This document shows, one piece after another, positions 1 to 6,684 of a stretch of 7,439 bases of DNA. The notes under the pieces are model-generated. The model was not told the DNA's origin. It ran no database searches and worked only from the letters and a program-made list of their open reading frames with translations. How positions within the stretch are numbered: the first letter of the stretch is position 1; the number at the start of each line of letters is the position of its first letter. The stretch covers positions 1-7,439 of the forward strand of contig JAPOON010000616.1 in NCBI GenBank assembly GCA_026713405.1. The letters run 5' to 3'. This DNA is from Gammaproteobacteria bacterium (GTDB taxonomy: Bacteria > Pseudomonadota > Gammaproteobacteria > Pseudomonadales > Azotimanducaceae_A). The position numbers and the translations under genes were made by a program.

Positions 1-1
1 G

Positions 2-517
2 ACCATCGCCGGCGCGCGCTTGCCCATCCAGATCGATGTCGGTTTCGGCGACGTGATCACGCCTGAGCCAATCGAGATCGAATATCCCGCCCTTCTCGAC
101 GCGCCGGCGCCCATCCTGCGCGCGTATCCGCCAGAAACCGTCGTCGCCGAGAAAACTGAAGCGATCGTATCGCTCGGTATCGGGAACAGCCGCATGAAGG
201 ATTTCTACGACCTCTGGATGATCGCGCGGACATTCGCATTCGAACGCGACGACCTGGCGGCGGCCATCCGTCGGACCTTCCAGCGGCGCCGAACCCCTTT
301 GCCGGAACAAGTACCTGTCGGCTTCAGCGATAGTTTTGCCCTAGAGAGAGAAACCCAGTGGCGGGCTTTCCTCGCGCGCGACCGCCTTGAAGTAGCATCC
401 GCTTCACTCGTCCAGGTCATCGATGATCTACGCGCCTTCCTGCAGCCCATGCTGACCCGCGATGAGGTTGCGTCATGGCCTCCCGGAGGTCCCTGGACTG
501 AGGTGAAGCGCCGATAA
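2..517 (+). CDS. AbiEii/AbiGii-type nucleotidyltransferase toxin, 5' end outside window
   Basis: The reading frame is open from the window edge to TAA at 515-517, giving 171 visible residues; the first in-frame ATG is not taken as the start because the homologous frame continues upstream of it. The segments QIDVGFGDVITP, YPALLDAPAP, YPPETVVAEKTEAIVSLG and NSRMKDFYDLWMIART are the typical central part of nucleotidyltransferase AbiEii/AbiGii toxin-family proteins, and the ending WPPGGPW is also common there. In that family the protein transfers nucleotides to an RNA target and is the toxin of a type IV toxin-antitoxin or phage-abortive pair with AbiEi. The nucleotide-binding GS...D motif lies before this part, so activity cannot be judged, and any antitoxin would be upstream and unseen. 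There is no frameshift in the visible part. Family assignment is confident; the toxin role is inferred from the family. Confidence 0.88.
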   Translation, partial: TIAGARLPIQIDVGFGDVITPEPIEIEYPALLDAPAPILRAYPPETVVAEKTEAIVSLGIGNSRMKDFYDLWMIARTFAFERDDLAAAIRRTFQRRRTPLPEQVPVGFSDSFALERETQWRAFLARDRLEVASASLVQVIDDLRAFLQPMLTRDEVASWPPGGPWTEVKRR

Positions 518-813
518 CCGGCAAGCCTCTCGTTCACCCCCGCCCGCAGCCGCCAGCTGTCCGCCGAGAGCCCGTGGATCGCGCCCGGGCACCTCGCCAA
601 AACAGCCAACGCCATCCGGAGCTGATCGGGCGCAGCGTGCTCCTTCCTGGCAAGTGATCAGGCAAGAGGCACGCCACACCGCCCGGTCATCTCGGCACCA
701 GCATTGCATGCGCCGGAAGCGGCAGCGGAAAGAGGGAGACCGACATCCCGCAAGATGGAATGCCGGTCTCGGTGATGACGGGGGTACGAATGATGGCACC
801 CGGGATCCAGTTC
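518..813. other. Intergenic gap with no recognised gene
   Basis: These bases separate the toxin gene from the imuA promoter. Open frames cross the region on both strands (for example minus-strand 205-615 and plus-strand 654-1262), but none gives a recognisable protein, and each runs into a real gene in another frame, so I treat them as shadows. The stretch holds an imperfect hairpin at 736-770 and an 8-bp GCCCGGGC palindrome. I found no tRNA, no T-tract terminator after the toxin gene and no repeat array. Confidence 0.6.
736..770. other. Imperfect hairpin upstream of the imuA promoter
   Basis: GAGACCG at 736-742 pairs perfectly with CGGTCTC at 764-770. After one mismatch, CAT at 744-746 pairs with ATG at 760-762, and CC at 748-749 pairs with GG at 757-758. 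No T-run follows on the + strand, so this is not a standard Rho-independent terminator. It could stop or slow transcripts arriving from the toxin gene, or mark a protein site, or be chance. The pairing is seen directly; a function is not. Confidence 0.3.
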
Positions 814-841
814 TTGACACATCATTAAGAGAACATATAAA
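814..841 (+). promoter_or_regulatory. Sigma70-type promoter of the imuA-imuB-dnaE2 operon
   Basis: TTGACA (814-819) is a perfect -35 hexamer. It is followed by a 16-nt spacer and TATAAA (836-841), one base away from the ideal -10. Transcription would start near 848, leaving a leader of roughly 35 nt before the preferred imuA start at 883. This A+T-rich patch stands out in GC-rich surroundings. Such a strong promoter is expected for a gene set kept silent by a repressor, and a LexA box covers its -10. Confidence 0.85.
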
Positions 842-845
842 GAAC
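831..845 (+). promoter_or_regulatory. LexA (SOS) box, GAAC-N7-GAAC
   Basis: GAACATATAAAGAAC contains two perfect GAAC half-sites separated by exactly seven bases, equal to GTTC-N7-GTTC on the minus strand, the operator recognised by alphaproteobacterial LexA. It covers the whole -10 hexamer of the promoter, so bound LexA would block RNA polymerase. imuA-imuB-dnaE2 cassettes are known LexA regulon members, which agrees. The match and its position are seen directly; binding is inferred. Confidence 0.88.
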
Positions 846-869
846 ATTCAGATTTCAGATGCACCGACC

Positions 870-875
870 AGGTGG
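870..875 (+). promoter_or_regulatory. Ribosome binding site that favours the GTG start of imuA
   Basis: AGGTGG lies 7 nt before GTG at 883-885. The alternative in-frame ATG at 859-861 has no purine-rich Shine-Dalgarno element and would sit only about 10 nt from the predicted transcription start. The site therefore favours GTG 883, which shortens the protein by 8 residues. Confidence 0.55.
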
Positions 876-882
876 GTACGTC

Positions 883-1686
883 GTGGACAAGAACTCCCGT
901 TTCGTCGCACTGGCAGCCCTGCGCCAACGAATCTCGGCACTGGAACGGCCAACCCAAAAGCGCGTATCTGTCGAACCGGATACCGCATGGCTTCCGGGGA
1001 TCAAGACGCTGGATGGCGCCCTTCCCCCCCACGGACTGACCCTGGGCGCCCTGCACGAAGCAGCCGGCGCCACCGGTGCAGACCGACCGTCAGCCGCAGC
1101 CTTCCTCGCCGCCCTTCTGCAGCGACTGTCGCGCCGCGCCGGACGCAAGACCGTCCTGGTCTGCGAGAGCGGCGCAGGTCGATCCGGCCGTCTGTACGGC
1201 TGGGGATGGCGCGACCTCGGCGGCAATCCAGCCGCACTGCTGATGGTCCGGGCCCGGCATGACAAGGAGGTCCTATGGGTCATGGAAGAGGGATTGCGCT
1301 CCGGAGCCCTGGCGGCGGTGTTCGCGGCCATCAGGAGCACCGGTTTCACCATGGCCCGGCGGCTGTCGCTGGCCGCCCAGGAAGGCATGACGCCCGCCTT
1401 GCTGCTGCGCGACGACGGACTCGTTCCAACCAGCGCAGCGGCCACGCGATGGCTGGTCAGGACTCTCCCCTCCGCTCACGACCCGCTCGACATCCGCGCT
1501 CCCGGAGCACCCCGTTGGCAGCTCGGACTCGTCCGTTGCCGGGGCGGGCGGGCGGCTCGGTGCGATGTGGAATGGCACCATGAGACGAGTGCTTTCCGTG
1601 TGGTTGCCGCGCTGGGCCATCGACCGGCGGCAGCGCTCGCTGATCAGCAGGGCACACTCCGCTCCGCACTCCTTCGAGCCGGTTAA
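883..1686 (+). CDS. imuA: ImuA, SOS mutasome accessory protein (RecA-like)
   Basis: ImuA is a RecA-fold accessory protein of the ImuA-ImuB-DnaE2 mutasome, which carries out damage-induced mutagenic translesion synthesis; in related systems it contacts ImuB and RecA. The 267-residue product has the family landmarks: WLPGIKTLDGALPPHGLTLG near the N-terminus (compare the 'LDxALPxGGL...ALHE' pattern), the MEEGLRSGALAAVFA segment, then SLAAQEGMTPALLLR, AATRWLV, WQLGLVRCRGG and a C-terminal HRPAAAL. No Walker A (GxxxxGKS/T) is visible where RecA has one, so ATP binding is doubtful, as expected for these proteins. GTG 883 is chosen for its well-spaced AGGTGG; ATG 859 is the alternative. The gene is first behind the LexA-controlled promoter, and its last 107 nt overlap imuB in another frame. 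The identification is firm from sequence pattern plus context. Confidence 0.87.
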   Translation: MDKNSRFVALAALRQRISALERPTQKRVSVEPDTAWLPGIKTLDGALPPHGLTLGALHEAAGATGADRPSAAAFLAALLQRLSRRAGRKTVLVCESGAGRSGRLYGWGWRDLGGNPAALLMVRARHDKEVLWVMEEGLRSGALAAVFAAIRSTGFTMARRLSLAAQEGMTPALLLRDDGLVPTSAAATRWLVRTLPSAHDPLDIRAPGAPRWQLGLVRCRGGRAARCDVEWHHETSAFRVVAALGHRPAAALADQQGTLRSALLRAG

Positions 1687-3124
1687 ATCTTCCCCGCTGG
1701 TACTGGCGGCTCCCGGTCGACGCGGGATGGTGCTGACGGCCATCGATCAGCGGGCCGAACAGGCCGGCCTGCTGCCCGGCATGCGTCTGGTGGATGCCCG
1801 TGCCCTGATGGCCGGGATCGCCGTGGGAACGGCGGACCCGGCCGCCGACCAGCAGGCCCTGATGCGGTTGGGATTGTGGTGCGGCCGCTTCACACCCCGC
1901 GTCGCATGCGACGGCACCGACGGTCTTCTGCTCGATGTCACCGGTTGTTCCCACCTGTTCGGGGGCGAACCGGCGATGATGCAAACCGTTTCGAAACGGC
2001 TGACAGGTTTCGGACTGGAGGCCCGCCTGGGGATCACCGATACCCCGGGCGCGGCCAGGGCCTTGGCCCGCTTCGCCCCTGAGTGCCGACGCATCGTCCC
2101 CCCCGGCTCCCTCCGGGAAGCCCTGGAGCCCCTGCCCGTCGAAGCGCTTGGCGTGACGCGCGACGATGCCCTGACACTGCGCCACCTGGGGCTGACCACT
2201 ATCGGGGCGATCACTCGATTGCCGCGCACAGCCCTGCTGCGCAGGTTCCCATCCTGCAGGACCGGGAACGGATTGCTTCAGCGCCTCGACCGGGTTCTCG
2301 GAGACCGGAACGAACATCTCTCCCCTCTGGTCCCGTCGCCGGTTTATCGCTGGCGCCTCGATTTTGCGGAGCCGGTCATACACAGAGAGGGATTGGAAAC
2401 CGCGCTGGTCGACGTGATGGCCCGCGCCACGGCTGCGTTGAAACGCGATCAACGCGGTGCAAGACGACTTGTGCTCTGGTGTTTCGGGATCGATGGAAGC
2501 GTGACCGAACGCACCGTGGCGGCATCCCGGCCGACCCGGGACGCGGATCACCTCCAGCGTCTGTTTGTGAGCGAACTTGAAACCGTGGATCCCGGGTTCG
2601 GGATCGATGCCATCGTGCTGCACGCGACCTCGGTTGAACCACTGGTAGCCCGGCAGCTTTTGCTCGACGACGGCCAGCAGGACAATCTTGACCTGCTCAT
2701 CGACCGGCTCGTGGCGCGCCTGGGAGCTGGCGCTGTCCGGTGTCCGGTTGCCACCGAGCACCGCTTCCCGGAACAGGCCGAACGCCTTGCCAGACCTGGC
2801 GAAGCCCCAACCTTCCCGTCTTCGTACCCGGACGTCCCCCCGCGCCCGTTGCGTCTGTTTGAACGCCCGGAGCCCCTGCAGGTCATCGCCCTGATTCCGG
2901 ATGGCCCGCCGCGCCTGTTCATTTGGCGACGAGTGCGCTTCCACATCGCCCGGGCCGCCGGCCCTGAGCGCATCGCCTCGGAATGGTGGACGCCGGACAG
3001 CTGCCAGGCAACGCGCGACTACTGGCGCGTCGAAGACACGGATGGCCATCGCTACTGGCTCTACCGCGCTGACCTCCATGGCAACGGCGTCCCGCGCTGG
3101 TTTCTCCACGGCCTGTACGGATGA
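1580..3124 (+). CDS. imuB: ImuB, inactive Y-family DNA polymerase of the SOS mutasome
   Basis: ImuB is a Y-family polymerase homologue without catalytic activity that links DnaE2 to the sliding clamp and ImuA. The 514-residue product begins MRRVLSVWLPRWAIDR, the usual ImuB opening, so ATG 1580 is preferred over ATG 1565. Aligned by eye with DinB (IHVDMDxFFA), the first catalytic Asp is W8 and the nearby acidic position P10; the later Asp-Glu pair is D119-V120 (LLLDVTG), so the metal site is lost. A little-finger-like region follows. RPLRLF at residues 422-427 fits a clamp-binding motif in the usual place. The C-terminal part (IPDGPPRLFIWRRVRF, GPERIASEWW, TRDYWRVED, YWLYR) is the conserved ImuB tail thought to serve partner contacts. 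It overlaps imuA by 107 nt and ends 7 nt before the proposed dnaE2 start. It appears intact. Confidence 0.92.
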   Translation: MRRVLSVWLPRWAIDRRQRSLISRAHSAPHSFEPVKSSPLVLAAPGRRGMVLTAIDQRAEQAGLLPGMRLVDARALMAGIAVGTADPAADQQALMRLGLWCGRFTPRVACDGTDGLLLDVTGCSHLFGGEPAMMQTVSKRLTGFGLEARLGITDTPGAARALARFAPECRRIVPPGSLREALEPLPVEALGVTRDDALTLRHLGLTTIGAITRLPRTALLRRFPSCRTGNGLLQRLDRVLGDRNEHLSPLVPSPVYRWRLDFAEPVIHREGLETALVDVMARATAALKRDQRGARRLVLWCFGIDGSVTERTVAASRPTRDADHLQRLFVSELETVDPGFGIDAIVLHATSVEPLVARQLLLDDGQQDNLDLLIDRLVARLGAGAVRCPVATEHRFPEQAERLARPGEAPTFPSSYPDVPPRPLRLFERPEPLQVIALIPDGPPRLFIWRRVRFHIARAAGPERIASEWWTPDSCQATRDYWRVEDTDGHRYWLYRADLHGNGVPRWFLHGLYG

Positions 3125-3131
3125 CGCGCCC

Positions 3132-6100
3132 TTGTACGCCGAATTACAGACGACCACCAACTTCAGCTTCCTCCGGGGCGGCTCCCATCCCGAGGAGCTG
3201 GTGGAACGGGCGGCGGCGCTGGGACTGACGGCGATCGGCATCACCGACCGGCATTCGCTGGCCGGCATCGTGCGGGCCCACGTGGCTGCCAGGGAGGCAG
3301 GAATCCGCCTGCTGGCTGGTGCCCGCCTTGATCTCGAGGACGGCCTTTCCCTGCTGTGCTACCCGCGCGACCGTGCAGCCTATGGCCGCCTTTGCCGCTT
3401 GCTGACATTGGGACAGCGGCGCGCAGACAAGGGCAAGTGTCAGCTCCGTCTGAGCGACCTCTGCGCCCATGCCGAGGACCAGGTCCTCATCGTTCTACCC
3501 CCTCCCGGCCCGCCCGTGGACACCTTCGCCGAAAGCCTGACCGCGTTGCGCAACCGGCTCACAGGGCCGTGCTACCTGGCCGCTCACATGCTCTACCGAG
3601 GCGATGACCGAGCCCGCATCGCCCGGCTGGGCGGGCTCGCTGACCGCCATGACATGCCGCTGATCGCCACCAACGACGTTTTCTGCCACCTCCCTGAACG
3701 CCGCCCGCTGCAGGATGTTCTGACGGCCATCCGCGAACACACGACCGTCCAGAACGCGGGCTACCTGCTACACGCCAACGCGGAGCGTCATCTGAAGAGC
3801 CCGGCCGAGATGACGCGTCTCTTTGCCGGGAACGAAGCGCTGATCGCCCGCACCATCGAGATGGCCGGATTGATCGATTTCCGTCTCGACGAGCTGGCAT
3901 ACGAATCCCCGGACGAGCCCGTGCCGGCCGGCAAGACCCCGCAGCAGCACCTGGAAGAGCTGACCTGGGAAGGAGCCGCCCGATACTTCCCCGACGGGAT
4001 CCCCGAGGCCCTCCGCAGCACCCTGGAACACGAACTCGCACTCATCGATCAACTCGCCTATGCCTGCTATTTCCTCACGGTGTACGACATCGTGCAGTTC
4101 GCCAGGCAGCAGGACATTCTCTGCCAGGGACGCGGCTCGGCAGCCAATTCGGCGGTCTGCTACTGCCTGGGCATTACCGCCGTCAATCCGACCGAGATCG
4201 ACCTGCTGTTCGAGCGCTTTATCTCTCCCGAGCGCCGAGAGCCGCCCGACATCGACATCGATTTCGAGCATGAACGCCGCGAGGAGGTCATCCAGTACAT
4301 CTACGAACGGTACGGTCGAGACCGTGCGGCCCTGGCCGCGACCGTGATCACTTACCGCGCCCGCAGTGCCGCCCGTGAAGTCGGCAAGGCCATGGGCCTA
4401 TCCGAAGATGCGGCGTCGGCCCTCGCCGATTCCCTCAGGCAAGAGGGAGGATTCTCTGAAAAGCGCGTCCGTGAGGCCGGTTTCGACCCCGCCGATCCGG
4501 CCCTTCGCATGACCCTTGCCCTGGCTTCCCAGCTGATGGGGTTTCCCCGCCACCTTTCGCAGCACGTCGGCGGGTTTGTGCTGAGCCGTACCCCCTTGTG
4601 CGAAATGGTGCCGATCGGCAATGCGGCCATGCCGGATCGCACGTTTGTCGAATGGGACAAGGACGACCTGGAAGCTCTCGGATTCATGAAAGTCGACGTG
4701 CTCGCCCTCGGCATGTTGACCTGCATCCGCAAGGCGTTCGCATTGCTGAAACGCCACCGGGGCATCGACCTGAAGCTCTCTGACGTGCCGCGCGAAGACC
4801 CGGCGGTTTACGACATGCTTTGCCGGGCTGACTCCATTGGCGTGTTCCAGGTCGAAAGCCGCGCCCAGATGAACATGCTGCCACGTCTCAGGCCGCGCTG
4901 CTTCTACGACCTGGTGATCGAAGTCGCGATCGTCCGTCCCGGTCCCATCCAGGGTGACATGGTGCATCCCTATCTGCGGCGACGCGACGGCCTCGAACCG
5001 GTGGTTTACCCCAAACCCAACCCGGATCACGGCCCGCCGGACGAACTGCAAAGAGTGCTGGAAAAAACCCTGGGGGTTCCGTTGTTTCAGGAGCAGGCGA
5101 TGCGCATTGCGATTACGGCCGCCTGCTTCAGTCCCGACGAGGCCAATGCCCTGCGTCACTCGATGGCCACCTTCCGGAAACGCGGAACCCTGCACCTGCT
5201 CCGCGAGAAGATGCTCGGCCGCATGATCAGGCGCGGCTACAACCCGGAGCTTGCGGCCCGCTGCTTCCGCCAGATCGAGGGCTTCGGCGAGTACGGGTTC
5301 CCGGAGTCCCATGCCGCCAGTTTCGCGCACCTCGCCTACGTGTCGTCATGGCTCAAGTGCCACCATCCCGAAACGTTTGCCTGTGCCTTGCTGAACGCAC
5401 AGCCCATGGGCTTCTATGCGCCGGCGCAAATCGTGCGCGACGCTCGCGAGCATGGTGTTGAGGTACGGTCCGCCGACATCAACATGAGCCATTGGGACAA
5501 TTCGCTAGAGCCGACACCCGACGGGCATCTGGCGCTCAGGCTTGGCATGCGCCAGATCGGGGGATTGCGCGAACGCGACGCTGATCTCGTGGTCAAGGAA
5601 CGCAGCCGGCGGTACGTCAGTGTCGCCGATGTTCGCCATCGCACCGGCATGTCGGATACTGCTCTCAAGTGCCTGGCCGAAGCGGACGCCTTCCGTTCCA
5701 TCGGCCTCGATCGACGACAGGCGCTGTGGGATGTCCTCGAGGACACGCCCGAACTGCCCCTGTTCGCAGCCCATCTCGAAGCCGGCGACGCTTCAGATAT
5801 TCCGTTGCCGGCAATGCCGCCGGGCGAACAGGTTCTTGCCGATTATCGAGCCCTGCGCCTGTCCCTGAAGGCGCATCCCGTCTCTTTCCTGCGTGGGAAA
5901 CTTGCGGGCTCAGGCGCCCTGCCGGCCGAACAGATCAATCGGCACGCCCGCGACGGCCAGCGAGCCACCACTGCCGGCATCGTCCTGGCGCGGCAACGCC
6001 CCGGCAGCGCCAAGGGGGTCATCTTCATGACCCTGGAAGACGAAACCGGCATCGTCAACATCGTGGCTTGGCCCCGAATCACCGAAAGGTTCCGCCGGGC

Positions 6101-6326
6101 CGTGATGACCAGCCGGCTGGCACTGGTCAGGGGACGCATTCAGCGCACCGGAAACATCGTCCATCTGGTCGCCGACAGTCTTGAGGACATCACGGGCTGG
6201 CTTTCCCTGCTGTCGGAAAACACCGTGACGGCTGCCCGGAACCGAACACACCATGCCGCTATCCCCACGACCGCGCGCCATCCGAGGAACCAGCGTGTCA
6301 TTCCGAGATCTCGAGATTTCCATTGA
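3132..6326 (+). CDS. dnaE2: Error-prone DNA polymerase DnaE2 (ImuC)
   Basis: DnaE2 is a C-family DNA polymerase alpha subunit that performs SOS-induced mutagenic lesion bypass with ImuA and ImuB. The 1064-residue product (family about 1030-1090) starts YAELQTTTNFSFLRG, and its N-terminal PHP domain includes GITDRHSLAG (D39, H41). The palm/finger region has GRGSAANSAV (R334), PDIDIDF with catalytic D373 and D375, and MKVDVLALGM with D522 matching E. coli D401, D403 and D555. RPGPIQGDMVHPYLRRR, FQEQAMRIA, FGEYGFPESHAASFA and HPETFACALLNAQPMGFY follow. An OB fold lies near residues 945-1010. The C-terminus IPRSRDFH is the typical DnaE2 end, so the gene is complete. The start is uncertain. The ATG overlapping the imuB stop (3121) is out of frame and meets a stop at 3226-3228. 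TTG 3132 gives the usual N-terminus; ATG 3078, inside imuB, is the alternative, and the frame stays open to ATG 2901. Confidence 0.93.
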   Translation: MYAELQTTTNFSFLRGGSHPEELVERAAALGLTAIGITDRHSLAGIVRAHVAAREAGIRLLAGARLDLEDGLSLLCYPRDRAAYGRLCRLLTLGQRRADKGKCQLRLSDLCAHAEDQVLIVLPPPGPPVDTFAESLTALRNRLTGPCYLAAHMLYRGDDRARIARLGGLADRHDMPLIATNDVFCHLPERRPLQDVLTAIREHTTVQNAGYLLHANAERHLKSPAEMTRLFAGNEALIARTIEMAGLIDFRLDELAYESPDEPVPAGKTPQQHLEELTWEGAARYFPDGIPEALRSTLEHELALIDQLAYACYFLTVYDIVQFARQQDILCQGRGSAANSAVCYCLGITAVNPTEIDLLFERFISPERREPPDIDIDFEHERREEVIQYIYERYGRDRAALAATVITYRARSAAREVGKAMGLSEDAASALADSLRQEGGFSEKRVREAGFDPADPALRMTLALASQLMGFPRHLSQHVGGFVLSRTPLCEMVPIGNAAMPDRTFVEWDKDDLEALGFMKVDVLALGMLTCIRKAFALLKRHRGIDLKLSDVPREDPAVYDMLCRADSIGVFQVESRAQMNMLPRLRPRCFYDLVIEVAIVRPGPIQGDMVHPYLRRRDGLEPVVYPKPNPDHGPPDELQRVLEKTLGVPLFQEQAMRIAITAACFSPDEANALRHSMATFRKRGTLHLLREKMLGRMIRRGYNPELAARCFRQIEGFGEYGFPESHAASFAHLAYVSSWLKCHHPETFACALLNAQPMGFYAPAQIVRDAREHGVEVRSADINMSHWDNSLEPTPDGHLALRLGMRQIGGLRERDADLVVKERSRRYVSVADVRHRTGMSDTALKCLAEADAFRSIGLDRRQALWDVLEDTPELPLFAAHLEAGDASDIPLPAMPPGEQVLADYRALRLSLKAHPVSFLRGKLAGSGALPAEQINRHARDGQRATTAGIVLARQRPGSAKGVIFMTLEDETGIVNIVAWPRITERFRRAVMTSRLALVRGRIQRTGNIVHLVADSLEDITGWLSLLSENTVTAARNRTHHAAIPTTARHPRNQRVIPRSRDFH

Positions 6327-6361
6327 ACGCCGGCCACACCGAGCCCAGCTGCGTTTCGGCA

Positions 6362-6379
6362 CAAGCCGTGTCCGGCTTG
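6362..6379 (+). terminator. Hairpin after dnaE2, possible terminator
   Basis: CAAGCCG (6362-6368) and CGGCTTG (6373-6379) form a perfect 7-bp stem with a TGTC loop, starting 35 nt after the dnaE2 stop codon. The position suits the end of the imuA-imuB-dnaE2 operon. No T-tract follows (CAACACCGCG comes next), so termination would be weak or need Rho; 3'-end protection is another possibility. Confidence 0.4.
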
Positions 6380-6399
6380 CAACACCGCGTGCCGCACGA

Positions 6400-6415
6400 C
6401 AGGCGCAACGACGAA
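6400..6415 (+). repeat. 16-bp direct repeat, copy 1
   Basis: CAGGCGCAACGACGAA occurs here and again, without mismatch, at 6659-6674 in the same orientation. The copies bracket 243 bp between dnaE2 and the VOC gene. A perfect 16-mer twice within 275 bp is unlikely by chance; it may reflect a small duplication, an insertion or past recombination. Confidence 0.7.
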
Positions 6416-6658
6416 CCCCATCGATCAAGAGCCCGAGACAGGCAGGAAACAACCCGGCGGTGCGCACGCGCCGGCAGTCACTGCACGACGCCTCGACTTA
6501 TCGCCAAATCAAGCATGTACAAGCCATTCTTTCCGGCACCGTTGACACCGACTAGAGCAAACCGAAAGATCCGGTACCGTGGCTCAGCCGCAGCCAACCC
6601 GCCCCCTACATGATCACAAGTCGCGGGTAGGCGACGGCGCGCATCGGCTGGCTGGACG

Positions 6659-6674
6659 CAGGCGCAACGACGAA
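6659..6674 (+). repeat. 16-bp direct repeat, copy 2
   Basis: This is the second perfect copy of the sequence at 6400-6415. It ends 10 nt before the ATG of the VOC gene, so it sits in the 5' leader of that gene, just upstream of its purine-rich ribosome binding region. Confidence 0.7.
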
Positions 6675-6684
6675 AAGAGAGGCC

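Larger units (their letters stand above)
6327..6684. other. Intergenic gap between dnaE2 and the VOC gene
   Basis: No complete gene is recognisable in these 358 bases. They hold the hairpin at 6362-6379, two copies of a 16-bp direct repeat (6400-6415 and 6659-6674), and, on the minus strand at about 6478-6576, a stretch reading RIFRFALVGVNGAGKNGL that resembles a P-loop but lacks the Ser/Thr after GK. The minus-strand frame continues into the VOC gene as a shadow. Part of the gap (about 6497-6535) is richer in A+T than its neighbours. I saw no convincing promoter for the VOC gene. Confidence 0.5.

Noticed and set aside
654..1262. A plus-strand open frame crossing the imuA promoter
   Set aside because: It runs through the promoter and LexA box and then out of frame through imuA; the product is Arg/Pro-rich and unrecognisable.
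2901..3131. A longer DnaE2 beginning at ATG 2901, adding 77 residues
   Set aside because: The added residues are a second-frame reading of the conserved ImuB C-terminus, resemble no DnaE2 sequence and have a random, Arg/Ser/Ala-rich look; the family begins at about YAELQ.
1457..3268. A 603-codon open frame on the minus strand opposite imuB
   Set aside because: It lies almost wholly antisense to imuB, shows no family motif and is what GC-rich codon use commonly produces on the opposite strand.
6304..6317. Two overlapping 10-bp palindromes at the end of dnaE2
   Set aside because: They encode the conserved DnaE2 C-terminal residues, are very short and are not followed by a T-tract; most likely chance.
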